The notes under the pieces: generated by a model
The model's database searches: none
The model's input: only the letters and a program-made list of their open reading frames with translations
What the model was told of the DNA's origin: nothing
Program-made: the position numbers and the translations under genes
NCBI GenBank assembly: GCA_045603745.1
Contig: JAZUMQ010000041.1
Coordinates: 1 to 33,866 of the forward strand
Reading direction: 5' to 3'
Length of the DNA: 33,866 nucleotides
Source: RGIG995 sp045603745
Lineage (GTDB): Bacteria; Bacillota; Clostridia; Oscillospirales; UBA644
In this document: positions 23,446-30,414 of the stretch, in pieces
How the letters are laid out: each line of letters starts with the position of its first letter
Numbering within the stretch: position 1 is the first letter of the stretch

Positions 23446-24777
23446 TTACTTACGACGCTTTTTGCGTCGGGCGGGGTTTTTGTGTCCGCCGCCGAATTTT
23501 TTCATCATCTGTTTCATTTGAGAGAAACTGTTCAAAAGGCGGTTGACGTCTTCCACCTTCATACCCGCTCCTGCGGCAATGCGCCGTTTTCGGGAAGGAT
23601 TGATGATGTCGGGATTTTCCCGTTCCTTTGCGGTCATAGACAGAACCAGAGCCTCGGTGCGGGCAATTTGTTTTTCGTCTACGTGAAAATCCGCGTTCTT
23701 CGGAAGATTCATTCCGGGAATCATCTTGACCAAATCGTCCATGGGCCCCATGTTTTTCATTTGATCGAGGGAATCGAGAAAATCGTTGAAATCGAAGCGG
23801 TTTTCCCGGAATTTTTCTTCCAGTTCCGCCGCCTTTTTATCGTCAAAGGCTTTTTCCGCCTTTTCGATCAGCGTTAAGACGTCTCCCATTCCCAGAATCC
23901 GCGATGCCATGCGTTCCGGGTGGAAGGGTTCCAGATCCCCGATCTTTTCCCCGGTGCCCATGAATTTGATGGGTTTCCCGGTGACGTACTTGACCGAAAG
24001 AGCGGCACCGCCGCGGGTATCACCGTCGGTCTTCGTCAAGATCGTACCGTCGATCTGCAACTGTTCGTCAAAGGATTTTGCTACGTTTACCGCGTCCTGA
24101 CCGGCCATGGCGTCGATGGTCAAGAGAATTTCGTTGGGTTCAACGATGCGCTTGATCTCTTGCAATTCCTTCATCAACGCTTCGTCGATATGCAACCGAC
24201 CGGCGGTATCAAGGAATACCATATCGTTGCCGTGTTCTTTCGCGTGGGCAAGGGCAGCCTTGGCGATTTCCGGGGGAGGGGTTCCTTCCGGCATCGTGAA
24301 TACCGGGATTCCCGCTTTTTCTCCCATCACCTGCAACTGCAGAATTGCGGCAGGACGGTAAATGTCGCAGGCCACCAGCAAGGGGCGTTTTCCCATATTC
24401 TTAAAGAACAATGCAAGTTTGGTACAGTGGGTGGTTTTACCGGCACCTTGAAGTCCGCAGAGCATGACCACCGTGGGGCCTTTGCTTGCGAATTTGATGC
24501 GATCGTTCTTTTCTCCCATTAAAGCCGTCAATTCTTCGTTGACGATTTTGATGACCTGTTGGGCAGGGGTCAAACTTTCCAGAACGTCAGCACCCAGTGC
24601 CCGTTCCCCCACTTTTGCGGTGAAGTCTTTGGCAACGCCGTAGTTAACGTCTGCCGCTAAAAGAGCCAAGCGGATTTCCCGCATGACGGATTTAATATCG
24701 GCTTCGGTCAGCTTGCCGCGATTCTTTAACTTGCGGAATACGTTTCCTAATTTTTCGGAAAGACTTTCAAATGCCAT
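23446..24777 (-). CDS. ffh: Signal recognition particle GTPase Ffh
   Basis: Ffh binds the 4.5S/6S SRP RNA and the signal peptides of membrane proteins emerging from the ribosome. The 443-residue protein has the N domain (MAFESLSEKLGNVFRKL), the G domain with GLQGAGKTT, DTAGR and TKTDGDTRGG, and a Met-rich M domain (GPMDDLVKMIPGM, FSQMKQMMKKF). It ends in a basic KNPARRKKRRK tail. SD aaggag lies nine bases upstream. It follows ylxM after 40 bases, the usual order. Confidence 0.97.
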   Translation of the reverse strand: MAFESLSEKLGNVFRKLKNRGKLTEADIKSVMREIRLALLAADVNYGVAKDFTAKVGERALGADVLESLTPAQQVIKIVNEELTALMGEKNDRIKFASKGPTVVMLCGLQGAGKTTHCTKLALFFKNMGKRPLLVACDIYRPAAILQLQVMGEKAGIPVFTMPEGTPPPEIAKAALAHAKEHGNDMVFLDTAGRLHIDEALMKELQEIKRIVEPNEILLTIDAMAGQDAVNVAKSFDEQLQIDGTILTKTDGDTRGGAALSVKYVTGKPIKFMGTGEKIGDLEPFHPERMASRILGMGDVLTLIEKAEKAFDDKKAAELEEKFRENRFDFNDFLDSLDQMKNMGPMDDLVKMIPGMNLPKNADFHVDEKQIARTEALVLSMTAKERENPDIINPSRKRRIAAGAGMKVEDVNRLLNSFSQMKQMMKKFGGGHKNPARRKKRRK

Positions 24778-24817
24778 CCGTCATCGCTCCTTTCGGGGAT
24801 ACTTATAAATAAGGAAG

Positions 24818-25183
24818 TTATGCTTCTTCAATGGCGGCGTCGATGCGATTGAGCAACAAAGTTTTCGTTTCGCCGTCCGGCAAGATTTCCGCCGTTTCTC
24901 TTGCTTGTTCCAGGGCTTTGCGTTGCCGCAAAAAGCGACCGGCGATGCCCATGCGTTCTTCGTATTCAAATAAGGCTTTTTCCGCCTTTTTTAATCCGTC
25001 TCGAACTCCCTGCCGGGTGATTCCGGTCATTTCGGCGATCTCCCCCAAGGAAAGGTCTTCCTGAAAATACAGTTCTGCCGTTCGGCGCTGGCGCTCGGTC
25101 AAGGCGTTTCCGTAAAAGTCTAAGAGCAGGGTGATTTCCGCCCGGGAGGTTTCCGAAGCGGTGTTGAAGCGTTTTTCGTCCAT
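24818..25183 (-). CDS. ylxM: YlxM family helix-turn-helix protein (UPF0122)
   Basis: A 121-residue protein with a sigma-70 region-4-like helix-turn-helix: ALTERQRRTAELYFQEDLSL, then GEIAEMTGITRQGVRDGLKKAE. This is the YlxM/UPF0122 family, nearly always encoded just before ffh and thought to assist SRP function or its expression. SD gaggagg lies about seven bases before the ATG. It is the first gene of the operon, downstream of a strong promoter and an inverted repeat in the leader. Confidence 0.94.
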   Translation of the reverse strand: MDEKRFNTASETSRAEITLLLDFYGNALTERQRRTAELYFQEDLSLGEIAEMTGITRQGVRDGLKKAEKALFEYEERMGIAGRFLRQRKALEQARETAEILPDGETKTLLLNRIDAAIEEA

Positions 25184-25196
25184 CTCCGGCCTCCTC

Positions 25197-25218
25197 TGTA
25201 AAGTAAAACTGCTTTACA
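25197..25218 (-). promoter_or_regulatory. Inverted repeat in the ylxM leader
   Basis: TGTAAAG/CTTTACA (25197-25203 and 25212-25218), 7-bp arms separated by eight bases. It lies between the predicted transcription start and the SD. It could be an operator at the start site or an RNA hairpin next to the ribosome binding site. Confidence 0.55.
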
Positions 25219-25227
25219 CACCTGTAT

Positions 25228-25255
25228 ATTATACCATATTTTATAGGAAAGTCAA
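25228..25255 (-). promoter_or_regulatory. Sigma-A promoter of the ylxM operon
   Basis: On the minus strand: TTGACT (25255-25250), a 16-bp spacer, TATAAT (25233-25228). The predicted start of transcription is near 25221, giving a leader of about 40 bases. Confidence 0.85.
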
Positions 25256-25370
25256 TAGAGTTTACAATTTTTTCAGAAAATCCGAGAAAGAGCTCCTCGG
25301 AAAAATCTGGGTGCAACTTCTCCGTCTTTTCGCGGCAATACTATAATAAGGAAAAGACAGGGGGTAACTT

Positions 25371-26099
25371 ATGAGAGGAAACAGAATTTTTTCGGGATTG
25401 TTTTTGGCGGCGTTGACCGCATTGTTCGTTTGGGCGGTCTTGACCGGGGTGTTCAAGGACTTTTTGATGGATTCTGCCCGGTTTTTCGGCATTGAAAATC
25501 ATTTCATTGCTTCTGATTCCGACAAAGAAGAGGTTTTGTTTGATGACGATTCCACCGTGGATTGGTCAGACTCCATTACCGATGTTTTTGATTCTGCCTC
25601 GCTTCCGGAAGTTTCTCTTTCTGATTCTGACCAGGAGCAGTCGGACGAGAACGACGATTATAAAGAAAAATTTTATGAATTTGCCCTGACCCCGGAATAT
25701 TTTGACGCGCTGTTGAAAAAATATTCCGACGGCTCTGCTCTGAAAAACGTTACCGCCACCTTTTCCGATGGCGAAGTGATTTTGTCCGGAGACGTGAACG
25801 TTTCGGTTTTAACGGAGCAAATGAAGATTCCCGCGGCGTTGGTGGTGTTTCTCCCGGAATCCGTTCCTTGCACCTTGAATTGCGTGCCGGAGGTGGAGGA
25901 ACATCGACTGAAGGTGACTGTGACAAAAGTTTCCGCCGGAAGCGAGGCTCTTGCTCCTTTTCTTTCCCAACCAAAGGTGCTTTCTGCCGTGGAAGAATTT
26001 TTGAACGGACAGTTGACGAAATATCTGTCTTCCGATTATAAGATGAAATCTGCTCGGGTGACAAAAACCGGAATGTACGTCCGTTTTTCGGTGGGATAA
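25371..26099 (+). CDS. Unrecognised membrane-anchored protein with acidic linker
   Basis: I do not recognise this 242-residue protein with confidence. Residues about 6-30 are a hydrophobic anchor or uncleaved signal (FSGLFLAALTALFVWAVLTG). Residues about 45-100 are an acidic, Ser/Asp-rich linker (many D, E and S, few basic residues). The C-terminal 140 residues look like a compact alpha/beta domain, with FYEFALTPEYFDALLKKY, then alternating hydrophobic strands (VTATFSDGEVILSGDVNV, MYVRFSVG). This loosely recalls YpmS-like or DUF2993-like envelope domains. The ATG follows the SD ggggg (25360-25364). A TATAAT lies at 25342-25347 with no clear -35. It is divergent from ylxM and upstream of the rpmG operon promoter. 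Confidence 0.7.
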   Translation: MRGNRIFSGLFLAALTALFVWAVLTGVFKDFLMDSARFFGIENHFIASDSDKEEVLFDDDSTVDWSDSITDVFDSASLPEVSLSDSDQEQSDENDDYKEKFYEFALTPEYFDALLKKYSDGSALKNVTATFSDGEVILSGDVNVSVLTEQMKIPAALVVFLPESVPCTLNCVPEVEEHRLKVTVTKVSAGSEALAPFLSQPKVLSAVEEFLNGQLTKYLSSDYKMKSARVTKTGMYVRFSVG

Positions 26100-26154
26100 T
26101 GCCAAAAAAACGAAAAATGAAACGAAAATGTTACAATTAAACGAAAAAAAACTC

Positions 26155-26183
26155 TTGCAATTTGAAAAAAAATATGGTATAAT
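26155..26183 (+). promoter_or_regulatory. Sigma-A promoter of the rpmG-secE-nusG-rplKA operon
   Basis: TTGCAA (26155-26160), a 17-bp spacer, TATAAT (26178-26183), preceded by A-rich tracts (26103-26151) that could act as an UP element. The predicted start is near 26190, giving a leader of about 120 bases. Confidence 0.88.
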
Positions 26184-26187
26184 AGAT

Positions 26188-26214
26188 GCACCTTGTACAA
26201 AGGTGCTTTTTTTT
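26188..26214 (+). terminator. Terminator-like hairpin at the 5' end of the rpmG leader
   Basis: GCACCTT (26188-26194), loop GTACA, AAGGTGC (26200-26206), then eight T (26207-26214). The structure is a complete intrinsic terminator, but it starts at about +1 of the strong promoter just upstream. It may be an attenuator or a 5' stabilising hairpin. Alternatively it ends read-through from the upstream gene. Confidence 0.65.
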
Positions 26215-26310
26215 GTTGCCCGAAAATCGGGACGGGAGCATCTGTTTCTTCTTATACAAGGGAGGCAATCAACGGGCAATGCGCCCGAAATAATCAAGGA
26301 GGTGCCGCAA

Positions 26311-26463
26311 ATGGGAAAAGATAAGGTTGTTCTGGCTTGCACGGAATGTAAGCAGAGAAATTATAACACAACCAAAAACAAGAAGAATGATCCCGACAGA
26401 CTTGAAATGAATAAGTATTGTAAATTCTGCCGGAAACACACACAACACAGAGAAACGAAGTAA
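26311..26463 (+). CDS. rpmG: 50S ribosomal protein L33
   Basis: A 50-residue zinc-type L33 with two Cys pairs (ACTEC and CKFC) and the N-terminal KVVLACTECKQRNY motif. The open frame runs back to 26128, but SD aaggagg (26296-26302) lies nine bases before ATG 26311, and that start gives the normal L33 length. First gene of the rpmG-secE-nusG-rplK-rplA operon. The presence of both Cys pairs marks it as the zinc-binding paralogue type. Confidence 0.96.
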   Translation: MGKDKVVLACTECKQRNYNTTKNKKNDPDRLEMNKYCKFCRKHTQHRETK

Positions 26464-26474
26464 GGAGAAACGCT

Positions 26475-26732
26475 ATGGCTGAAAAGAATACTGCAGCAGA
26501 GGCTATTGTTGAGAAGAAAGACAAGAAACCCGCAGCGAAAAAACCCGGCGTTTTCAAACGGATTTGGGCATTCATCAAAGGAATGCGCAGTGAGCTGAAG
26601 AAGGTCACTTGGCCCAGCTTCCGTCAGGTTGTCAACAACACCCTGGTGGTTATCGTGGTCGTGGTCGGCTCCGGCCTTTTCATCGGACTTGTGGACCTGT
26701 TGTTCAAAACCCTTATGGGTGCGCTGGTCTGA
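26475..26732 (+). CDS. secE: Preprotein translocase subunit SecE
   Basis: An 85-residue protein with a Lys/Ala-rich N-terminus, the conserved amphipathic RSELKKVTWPS segment and a single C-terminal membrane helix (TLVVIVVVVGSGLFIGLVDL). This is the short Gram-positive form of SecE, which clamps SecY in the Sec translocon. It lies 11 bases after rpmG and 47 before nusG, the standard order. Confidence 0.96.
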   Translation: MAEKNTAAEAIVEKKDKKPAAKKPGVFKRIWAFIKGMRSELKKVTWPSFRQVVNNTLVVIVVVVGSGLFIGLVDLLFKTLMGALV

Positions 26733-26779
26733 TTTGATCGAAAAATCCGTAACAAGCAAGTATATTTCCGGAGGTTATT

Positions 26780-27313
26780 ATGGTTGAAACAAACAGTGCC
26801 GCGAAGTGGTATGTCCTTCATACTTATTCCGGTTACGAAAACAAAGTTGCAAACAGCATCCAGACGATCGTTGAATTGCGATCCCTTCAGAACTTGATCT
26901 GTGAGGTCCGCATTCCCATGGAAACCGTGACCGAGATCAAAAATGGGGAAGAAGTCCAGGTCGAACGGAAACTGTTCCCCGGATATGTGCTGATCAACAT
27001 GGTGGTCAACGATGATACCTGGATTCTCATTCGGGGAATCCGCGGTGTGACCGGCTTTGTCGGTCCCGAAGGTGAACCCACCCCTCTGACCGAGGAAGAA
27101 ATGTCCAATATGGGCATCACCCGTCAGGAAGTGGCGCTCCCCTATCAGCAGGGCGACAACGTCAAAATCATCGATGGTGCGTTCAAAGATTTCGTCGGAA
27201 CGGTGGATACCGTCGACGTGGCTGCGGGCAAGGTTCGCGTCATTGCGTCGATGTTCGGCCGTGAAACCCCGGTGGAACTGGATCTCGCACAGGTTGAATT
27301 ATTAGAATACTAA
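26780..27313 (+). CDS. nusG: Transcription termination/antitermination factor NusG
   Basis: A 177-residue NusG. The N-terminal NGN domain starts AAKWYVLHTYSGYENKVANSI (residues about 6-26) and includes FPGYVLINM. The C-terminal KOW domain contains GDNVKIIDGAFKDFVGTVD. It binds RNA polymerase, affects elongation and links transcription to ribosomes. SD ggaggt precedes the ATG. rplK follows after 14 bases. Confidence 0.97.
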   Translation: MVETNSAAKWYVLHTYSGYENKVANSIQTIVELRSLQNLICEVRIPMETVTEIKNGEEVQVERKLFPGYVLINMVVNDDTWILIRGIRGVTGFVGPEGEPTPLTEEEMSNMGITRQEVALPYQQGDNVKIIDGAFKDFVGTVDTVDVAAGKVRVIASMFGRETPVELDLAQVELLEY

Positions 27314-27327
27314 TGGAGGCATAAAAA

Positions 27328-27753
27328 ATGGCCCAGAAAATTATCGGTTATATCAAGCTTCAGATTCCTGCAGGGAAGGCAACTCCCGCTCCCCCTGTCG
27401 GTCCTGCCCTTGGTCAGAGCGGCGTCAACATCATGGCGTTCACCAAGGAATTCAATGAAAGAACCAAAGATCAGCCCGGTATGATCATTCCCGTTGTCAT
27501 CACCGTTTACGCTGACCGTACTTTCTCTTTCATCACCAAGACTCCTCCGGCTGCCGTTCTTATTAAGAAGGCGTGCGGAATCGAAACTGCGTCCGGTGTT
27601 CCCAATAAGAACAAGGTCGCTACCATCACGAAGGATCAGATCCGTCAGATCGCCGAAACCAAAATGCCCGATCTCAACGCCAATAGCATCGAATCCGCTA
27701 TGAGCATGATCGCCGGCACCGCCCGTAGCATGGGCGTTGTTGTGGCTGACTAA
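27328..27753 (+). CDS. rplK: 50S ribosomal protein L11
   Basis: A 141-residue L11, with the IKLQIPAGKATPAPPVGPAL start and GQSGVNIMAFTKEFN following, and the C-terminal rRNA-binding domain (TITKDQIRQIAETKMPDLNA). It forms part of the GTPase-associated centre and is needed for RelA activation in many bacteria. It follows nusG closely. Confidence 0.98.
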   Translation: MAQKIIGYIKLQIPAGKATPAPPVGPALGQSGVNIMAFTKEFNERTKDQPGMIIPVVITVYADRTFSFITKTPPAAVLIKKACGIETASGVPNKNKVATITKDQIRQIAETKMPDLNANSIESAMSMIAGTARSMGVVVAD

Positions 27754-27814
27754 CGCTGCCGCAAATTGTGGGAGGATTTATCCAATACAACCACTCAGGA
27801 GGAATTAATTAACA

Positions 27815-28507
27815 ATGAAAAAAGGTAAGAAATATATTGAGAGCGCAAAGCTCATTGACAAAACAAAACTTTACGATGCCGACGAAGCTATGAAGTTGGC
27901 AATCGATACTTCCAAGGCGAAGTTCGATGAAACCGTGGAAGTCCACGTCCGTCTCGGCGTTGACTCCCGCCATGCCGATCAGCAGGTTCGCGGTGCTATC
28001 GTTCTTCCCCACGGGACCGGTAAAACCGTTCGCGTTCTGGTTTTCGCTAAGGGCGATAAAATCAAGGAAGCGGAAGAAGCCGGTGCTGAATTTGTCGGCG
28101 GCGAAGAACTCGTTGCCAAAATCCAGCATGAAAACTGGTTCGATTTCGACGTTGTCGTTGCCAGCCCCGATATGATGGGTCTGGTCGGCCGCCTCGGTAA
28201 AGTCCTCGGTCCTAAGGGCTTGATGCCGAACCCCAAAGCCGGCACCGTGTCTATGAACATCGGTCAGGCTGTTAAAGAAATCAAAGCCGGTAAGATCGAA
28301 TACCGTCTTGATAAAACCAACATTATCCACTGCCCCATCGGTAAGGTTTCTTTTGGCCCCGAAAAGTTGGAAGAAAACTTCAACACCCTCATGGGCGCAA
28401 TCATCAAGGCGAAGCCCGCCGCTGCGAAGGGTCAGTACCTGAAGAGCGTTGTCGTCGCTTCCACCATGGGCCCCGGGATTAAGATCAACGGCGCCAAATT
28501 GATGTAA
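27815..28507 (+). CDS. rplA: 50S ribosomal protein L1
   Basis: A 230-residue L1 with the RGAIVLPHGTGKTVRVLVFA segment and the GRLGKVLGPKGLMPNPKAGT signature. L1 forms the mobile L1 stalk and often represses its own operon by binding the mRNA leader. It is the last gene here: the usual partners rplJ and rplL do not follow, and a strong terminator closes the unit 27 bases after the stop. Confidence 0.98.
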   Translation: MKKGKKYIESAKLIDKTKLYDADEAMKLAIDTSKAKFDETVEVHVRLGVDSRHADQQVRGAIVLPHGTGKTVRVLVFAKGDKIKEAEEAGAEFVGGEELVAKIQHENWFDFDVVVASPDMMGLVGRLGKVLGPKGLMPNPKAGTVSMNIGQAVKEIKAGKIEYRLDKTNIIHCPIGKVSFGPEKLEENFNTLMGAIIKAKPAAAKGQYLKSVVVASTMGPGIKINGAKLM

Positions 28508-28534
28508 TTTAGCCGGAAAAATTCGGCAGGAATA

Positions 28535-28572
28535 CGGAGCAGATTCCAATTCGGAATCTGCTCCGTTTTTTT
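28535..28572 (+). terminator. Strong terminator after rplA
   Basis: A perfect 13-bp stem, CGGAGCAGATTCC/GGAATCTGCTCCG (28535-28547 and 28553-28565), loop AATTC, followed by seven T. Confidence 0.95.
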
Positions 28573-28770
28573 GTTGACTGTGCTCCTTGCGTACGAGTCC
28601 TTGCTTTTGTAACGAAATCCAACTCAAAATATTTTAGAGAAAACGGTCGCGAGAATTTATGTTTTATCGTCTCGTTTGCATCTTCTGATTTTGCGTTTAT
28701 TTGTTCGATGTTTGGGAGAAAATATACCAAATTGGGTTTAAATTTTACAAATGTGGGAAAAAAAACGAAA
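28573..28770. other. AT-rich intergenic region with no recognised feature
   Basis: The gap between rplA and rsmD is 349 bases. Apart from the rplA terminator at its start and the rsmD promoter at its end, these 198 AT-rich bases show no convincing gene, RNA or repeat. Short frames that cross it lack ribosome binding sites. Confidence 0.5.
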
Positions 28771-28775
28771 AACTA

Positions 28776-28804
28776 TTGCAATTTTCCTCGATTTATGGTA
28801 CAAT
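28776..28804 (+). promoter_or_regulatory. Sigma-A promoter of the rsmD-coaD operon
   Basis: TTGCAA (28776-28781), a 17-bp spacer, TACAAT (28799-28804), preceded by an A-tract. It closely resembles the rpmG operon promoter, sharing acgaaaaa-act, TTGCAATTT and the ATGGTA before the -10. Confidence 0.84.
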
Positions 28805-28856
28805 GTTGTTGTGTAAAAGATATATTGCATGAAAATTCTTATTCCGGAGGGATTGA

Positions 28857-29411
28857 ATGCGGGTCGTCGGCGGTAGCAAGCGGGGGACGTTGCTCATCGG
28901 ATTTGAACGCGATGAGGTTCGTCCGACCTTGGACAGGATCAAGGAATCTATGTTCAACATCATTCAGTTTGAAGCCTGCGATCAGGTGCTTGATCTGTTT
29001 GCCGGAACCGGGCAGTTGGGCATTGAATGCCTCAGCCGGGGCGCTTCCCATACGGTGTTTTGTGACAATGCCAAGGAATCTTTGGAGATCGTCCGAAAGA
29101 ACCTGAAAAAAACCGGGTTTGAAGAAAAAGCAAAGGTTTTGCTTTGCGATTACAAGCGTTTTCTAAAATACGAGGCAGATCGGGAATACGACGTGATTTT
29201 TGTCGATCCCCCCTACAACGTAGGCCTTTCCGATCGGGCACTGAAGCAGATCGGACAAAATCCTGTCCTTGCAAAACAGGGCGTCGTGGTTTTGGAATGT
29301 GCTCGGGAAGAATCGAAACCGGAAGAGGAAGGGAATTTGATTCTTCGCCGTCGGTATAATTATGGTACGGTCTCGGTGCTGATTTACGTGCGAAAGGATA
29401 GGGAAGACTGA
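28857..29411 (+). CDS. rsmD: 16S rRNA (guanine(966)-N2)-methyltransferase
   Basis: A 184-residue class I methyltransferase. It starts MRVVGGSKRG and has RPTLDRIKESMFNII, the SAM-binding LDLFAGTGQLGIE, and the catalytic DPPYN in IFVDPPYNVG. It modifies G966 of 16S rRNA during 30S assembly. SD ggagg (28846-28850) precedes the ATG. The stop overlaps the coaD start (TGATG), which is the usual rsmD-coaD coupling. Confidence 0.95.
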   Translation: MRVVGGSKRGTLLIGFERDEVRPTLDRIKESMFNIIQFEACDQVLDLFAGTGQLGIECLSRGASHTVFCDNAKESLEIVRKNLKKTGFEEKAKVLLCDYKRFLKYEADREYDVIFVDPPYNVGLSDRALKQIGQNPVLAKQGVVVLECAREESKPEEEGNLILRRRYNYGTVSVLIYVRKDRED

Positions 29412-29875
29412 TGAAAGCCGTCTGTTGCGGTAGTTTTGACCCCATCACGAAGGGGCATGAAGACATCGTTCGCAGAGCCGCCAAACTTTTTGACGAAGTG
29501 GTGGTTTTGATTGGTCGCAATCCCGATAAAGCCAGCTTTTATCCCGAATCCGTCCGGCGAAGTTTTTGTGAAAAAACCTTTGCCGATCTGGAAAACGTGA
29601 CGGTTGACGTCTGTGACGGTATCGTTGCGGAATATGCAAAATCCATCGGGGCAGGGGTTCTTGTCAAGGGAATCCGCGACGTTTCCGATTTGGAATACGA
29701 AAATCATTTGGCGGATATTAACCGCATCGTCGTCCCTGAAATGGAGACGGTCTATCTCCCCGCCCGCCCGGAGTTGGCGGCAATCTCCTCTACCTACGCA
29801 AGATCCTTTATCGCGAGCGGCAGGGATTGCTCCCCCGTTTTGCCGGAAGGAATTCTTGACGATATTAGAAAATGA
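29411..29875 (+). CDS. coaD: Phosphopantetheine adenylyltransferase
   Basis: Penultimate enzyme of coenzyme A synthesis, adding AMP to 4'-phosphopantetheine. The 154-residue nucleotidyltransferase has the GSFDPITKGHEDIVRRA motif (T/H-x-G-H type) and the C-terminal ISSTYARSF segment. VKGIRDVSDLEYE is also typical. Its start codon overlaps the rsmD stop by one base. The C-terminus is slightly short compared with 160-residue homologues. Confidence 0.96.
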   Translation: MKAVCCGSFDPITKGHEDIVRRAAKLFDEVVVLIGRNPDKASFYPESVRRSFCEKTFADLENVTVDVCDGIVAEYAKSIGAGVLVKGIRDVSDLEYENHLADINRIVVPEMETVYLPARPELAAISSTYARSFIASGRDCSPVLPEGILDDIRK

Positions 29876-29892
29876 CCGAAAGGATGTAAAAT

Positions 29893-30414
29893 ATGGATAA
29901 CGATTTTGAAAAAGGCTTGCAGGAACTGGAAGATCTTCTGGAGGAAGCGTGGAACGTTCCCTTCCTGAAAAACAAGATGATCGTGGACGGTTCTAAAATC
30001 AACAAATGTGTAGGGGAACTGCGCCTTCGTCTCCCCGGCGAAATGAAACGTGCCAAAGAGCTGATTCAAAACAAGGACAACATGATTCAAACCGCCCAGG
30101 AAGAAGCCAAGCACATGTTGGAACGTGCGAAGAAGAATTCCGAACTCATCACTGCCAACGCTCGGGCAAATGCGGAAAATCTGATGGAACGTGCCAAGGC
30201 GCAAGTGGAAGTTCTGGTTAGCCAGCAGGAAGTCCTTCGGGTTGCTCAGGAACGGGCAGAAGCTATTTTGGATCAGGCGCGCAACGATGCCATCAAGATG
30301 CGCACCGTGACCATCAACTACGTGGAAGGCGCTCTGGAAGAATCTTCCCGTTCGCTCGTTGCGTCTATCAACGCCTTGGAACAGGCAAAACAATCCTTGA
30401 ATCACAATGACTGA
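29893..30414 (+). CDS. Coiled-coil protein of unknown function
   Basis: A 173-residue protein that is nearly all predicted helix. Residues about 1-55 are acidic then basic (FEKGLQELEDLLEEAWNVPF). Residues about 55-165 are a continuous Ala/Glu/Lys/Arg/Gln-rich heptad pattern (AQEEAKHMLERAKKNSELI, ANARANAENLMERAKAQVEV). This resembles the stalk subunits of ATP synthases or DivIVA-like coiled coils, but there is no membrane anchor. Similar small coiled-coil genes lie beside coaD in other Clostridia, as far as I recall. It overlaps the next gene by eight bases. Function unknown; a scaffold or division-related role is speculation. Confidence 0.75.
   Translation: MDNDFEKGLQELEDLLEEAWNVPFLKNKMIVDGSKINKCVGELRLRLPGEMKRAKELIQNKDNMIQTAQEEAKHMLERAKKNSELITANARANAENLMERAKAQVEVLVSQQEVLRVAQERAEAILDQARNDAIKMRTVTINYVEGALEESSRSLVASINALEQAKQSLNHND

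Noticed and set aside
26185..26242. Antiterminator pairing of GATGC with GCATC in the rpmG leader
   Set aside because: The 5' partner lies before the predicted transcription start near 26190, so most of it would not be in the RNA.
26279..26293. Mini-ORF (ATG CGC CCG AAA TAA) in the rpmG leader, a possible leader peptide
   Set aside because: The nearest SD-like sequence is about 14 bases away, and four codons give no meaningful composition.
26128..26310. Extended N-terminus for L33
   Set aside because: It would begin upstream of the promoter -10 and cover the leader hairpins; the SD and normal length support 26311.
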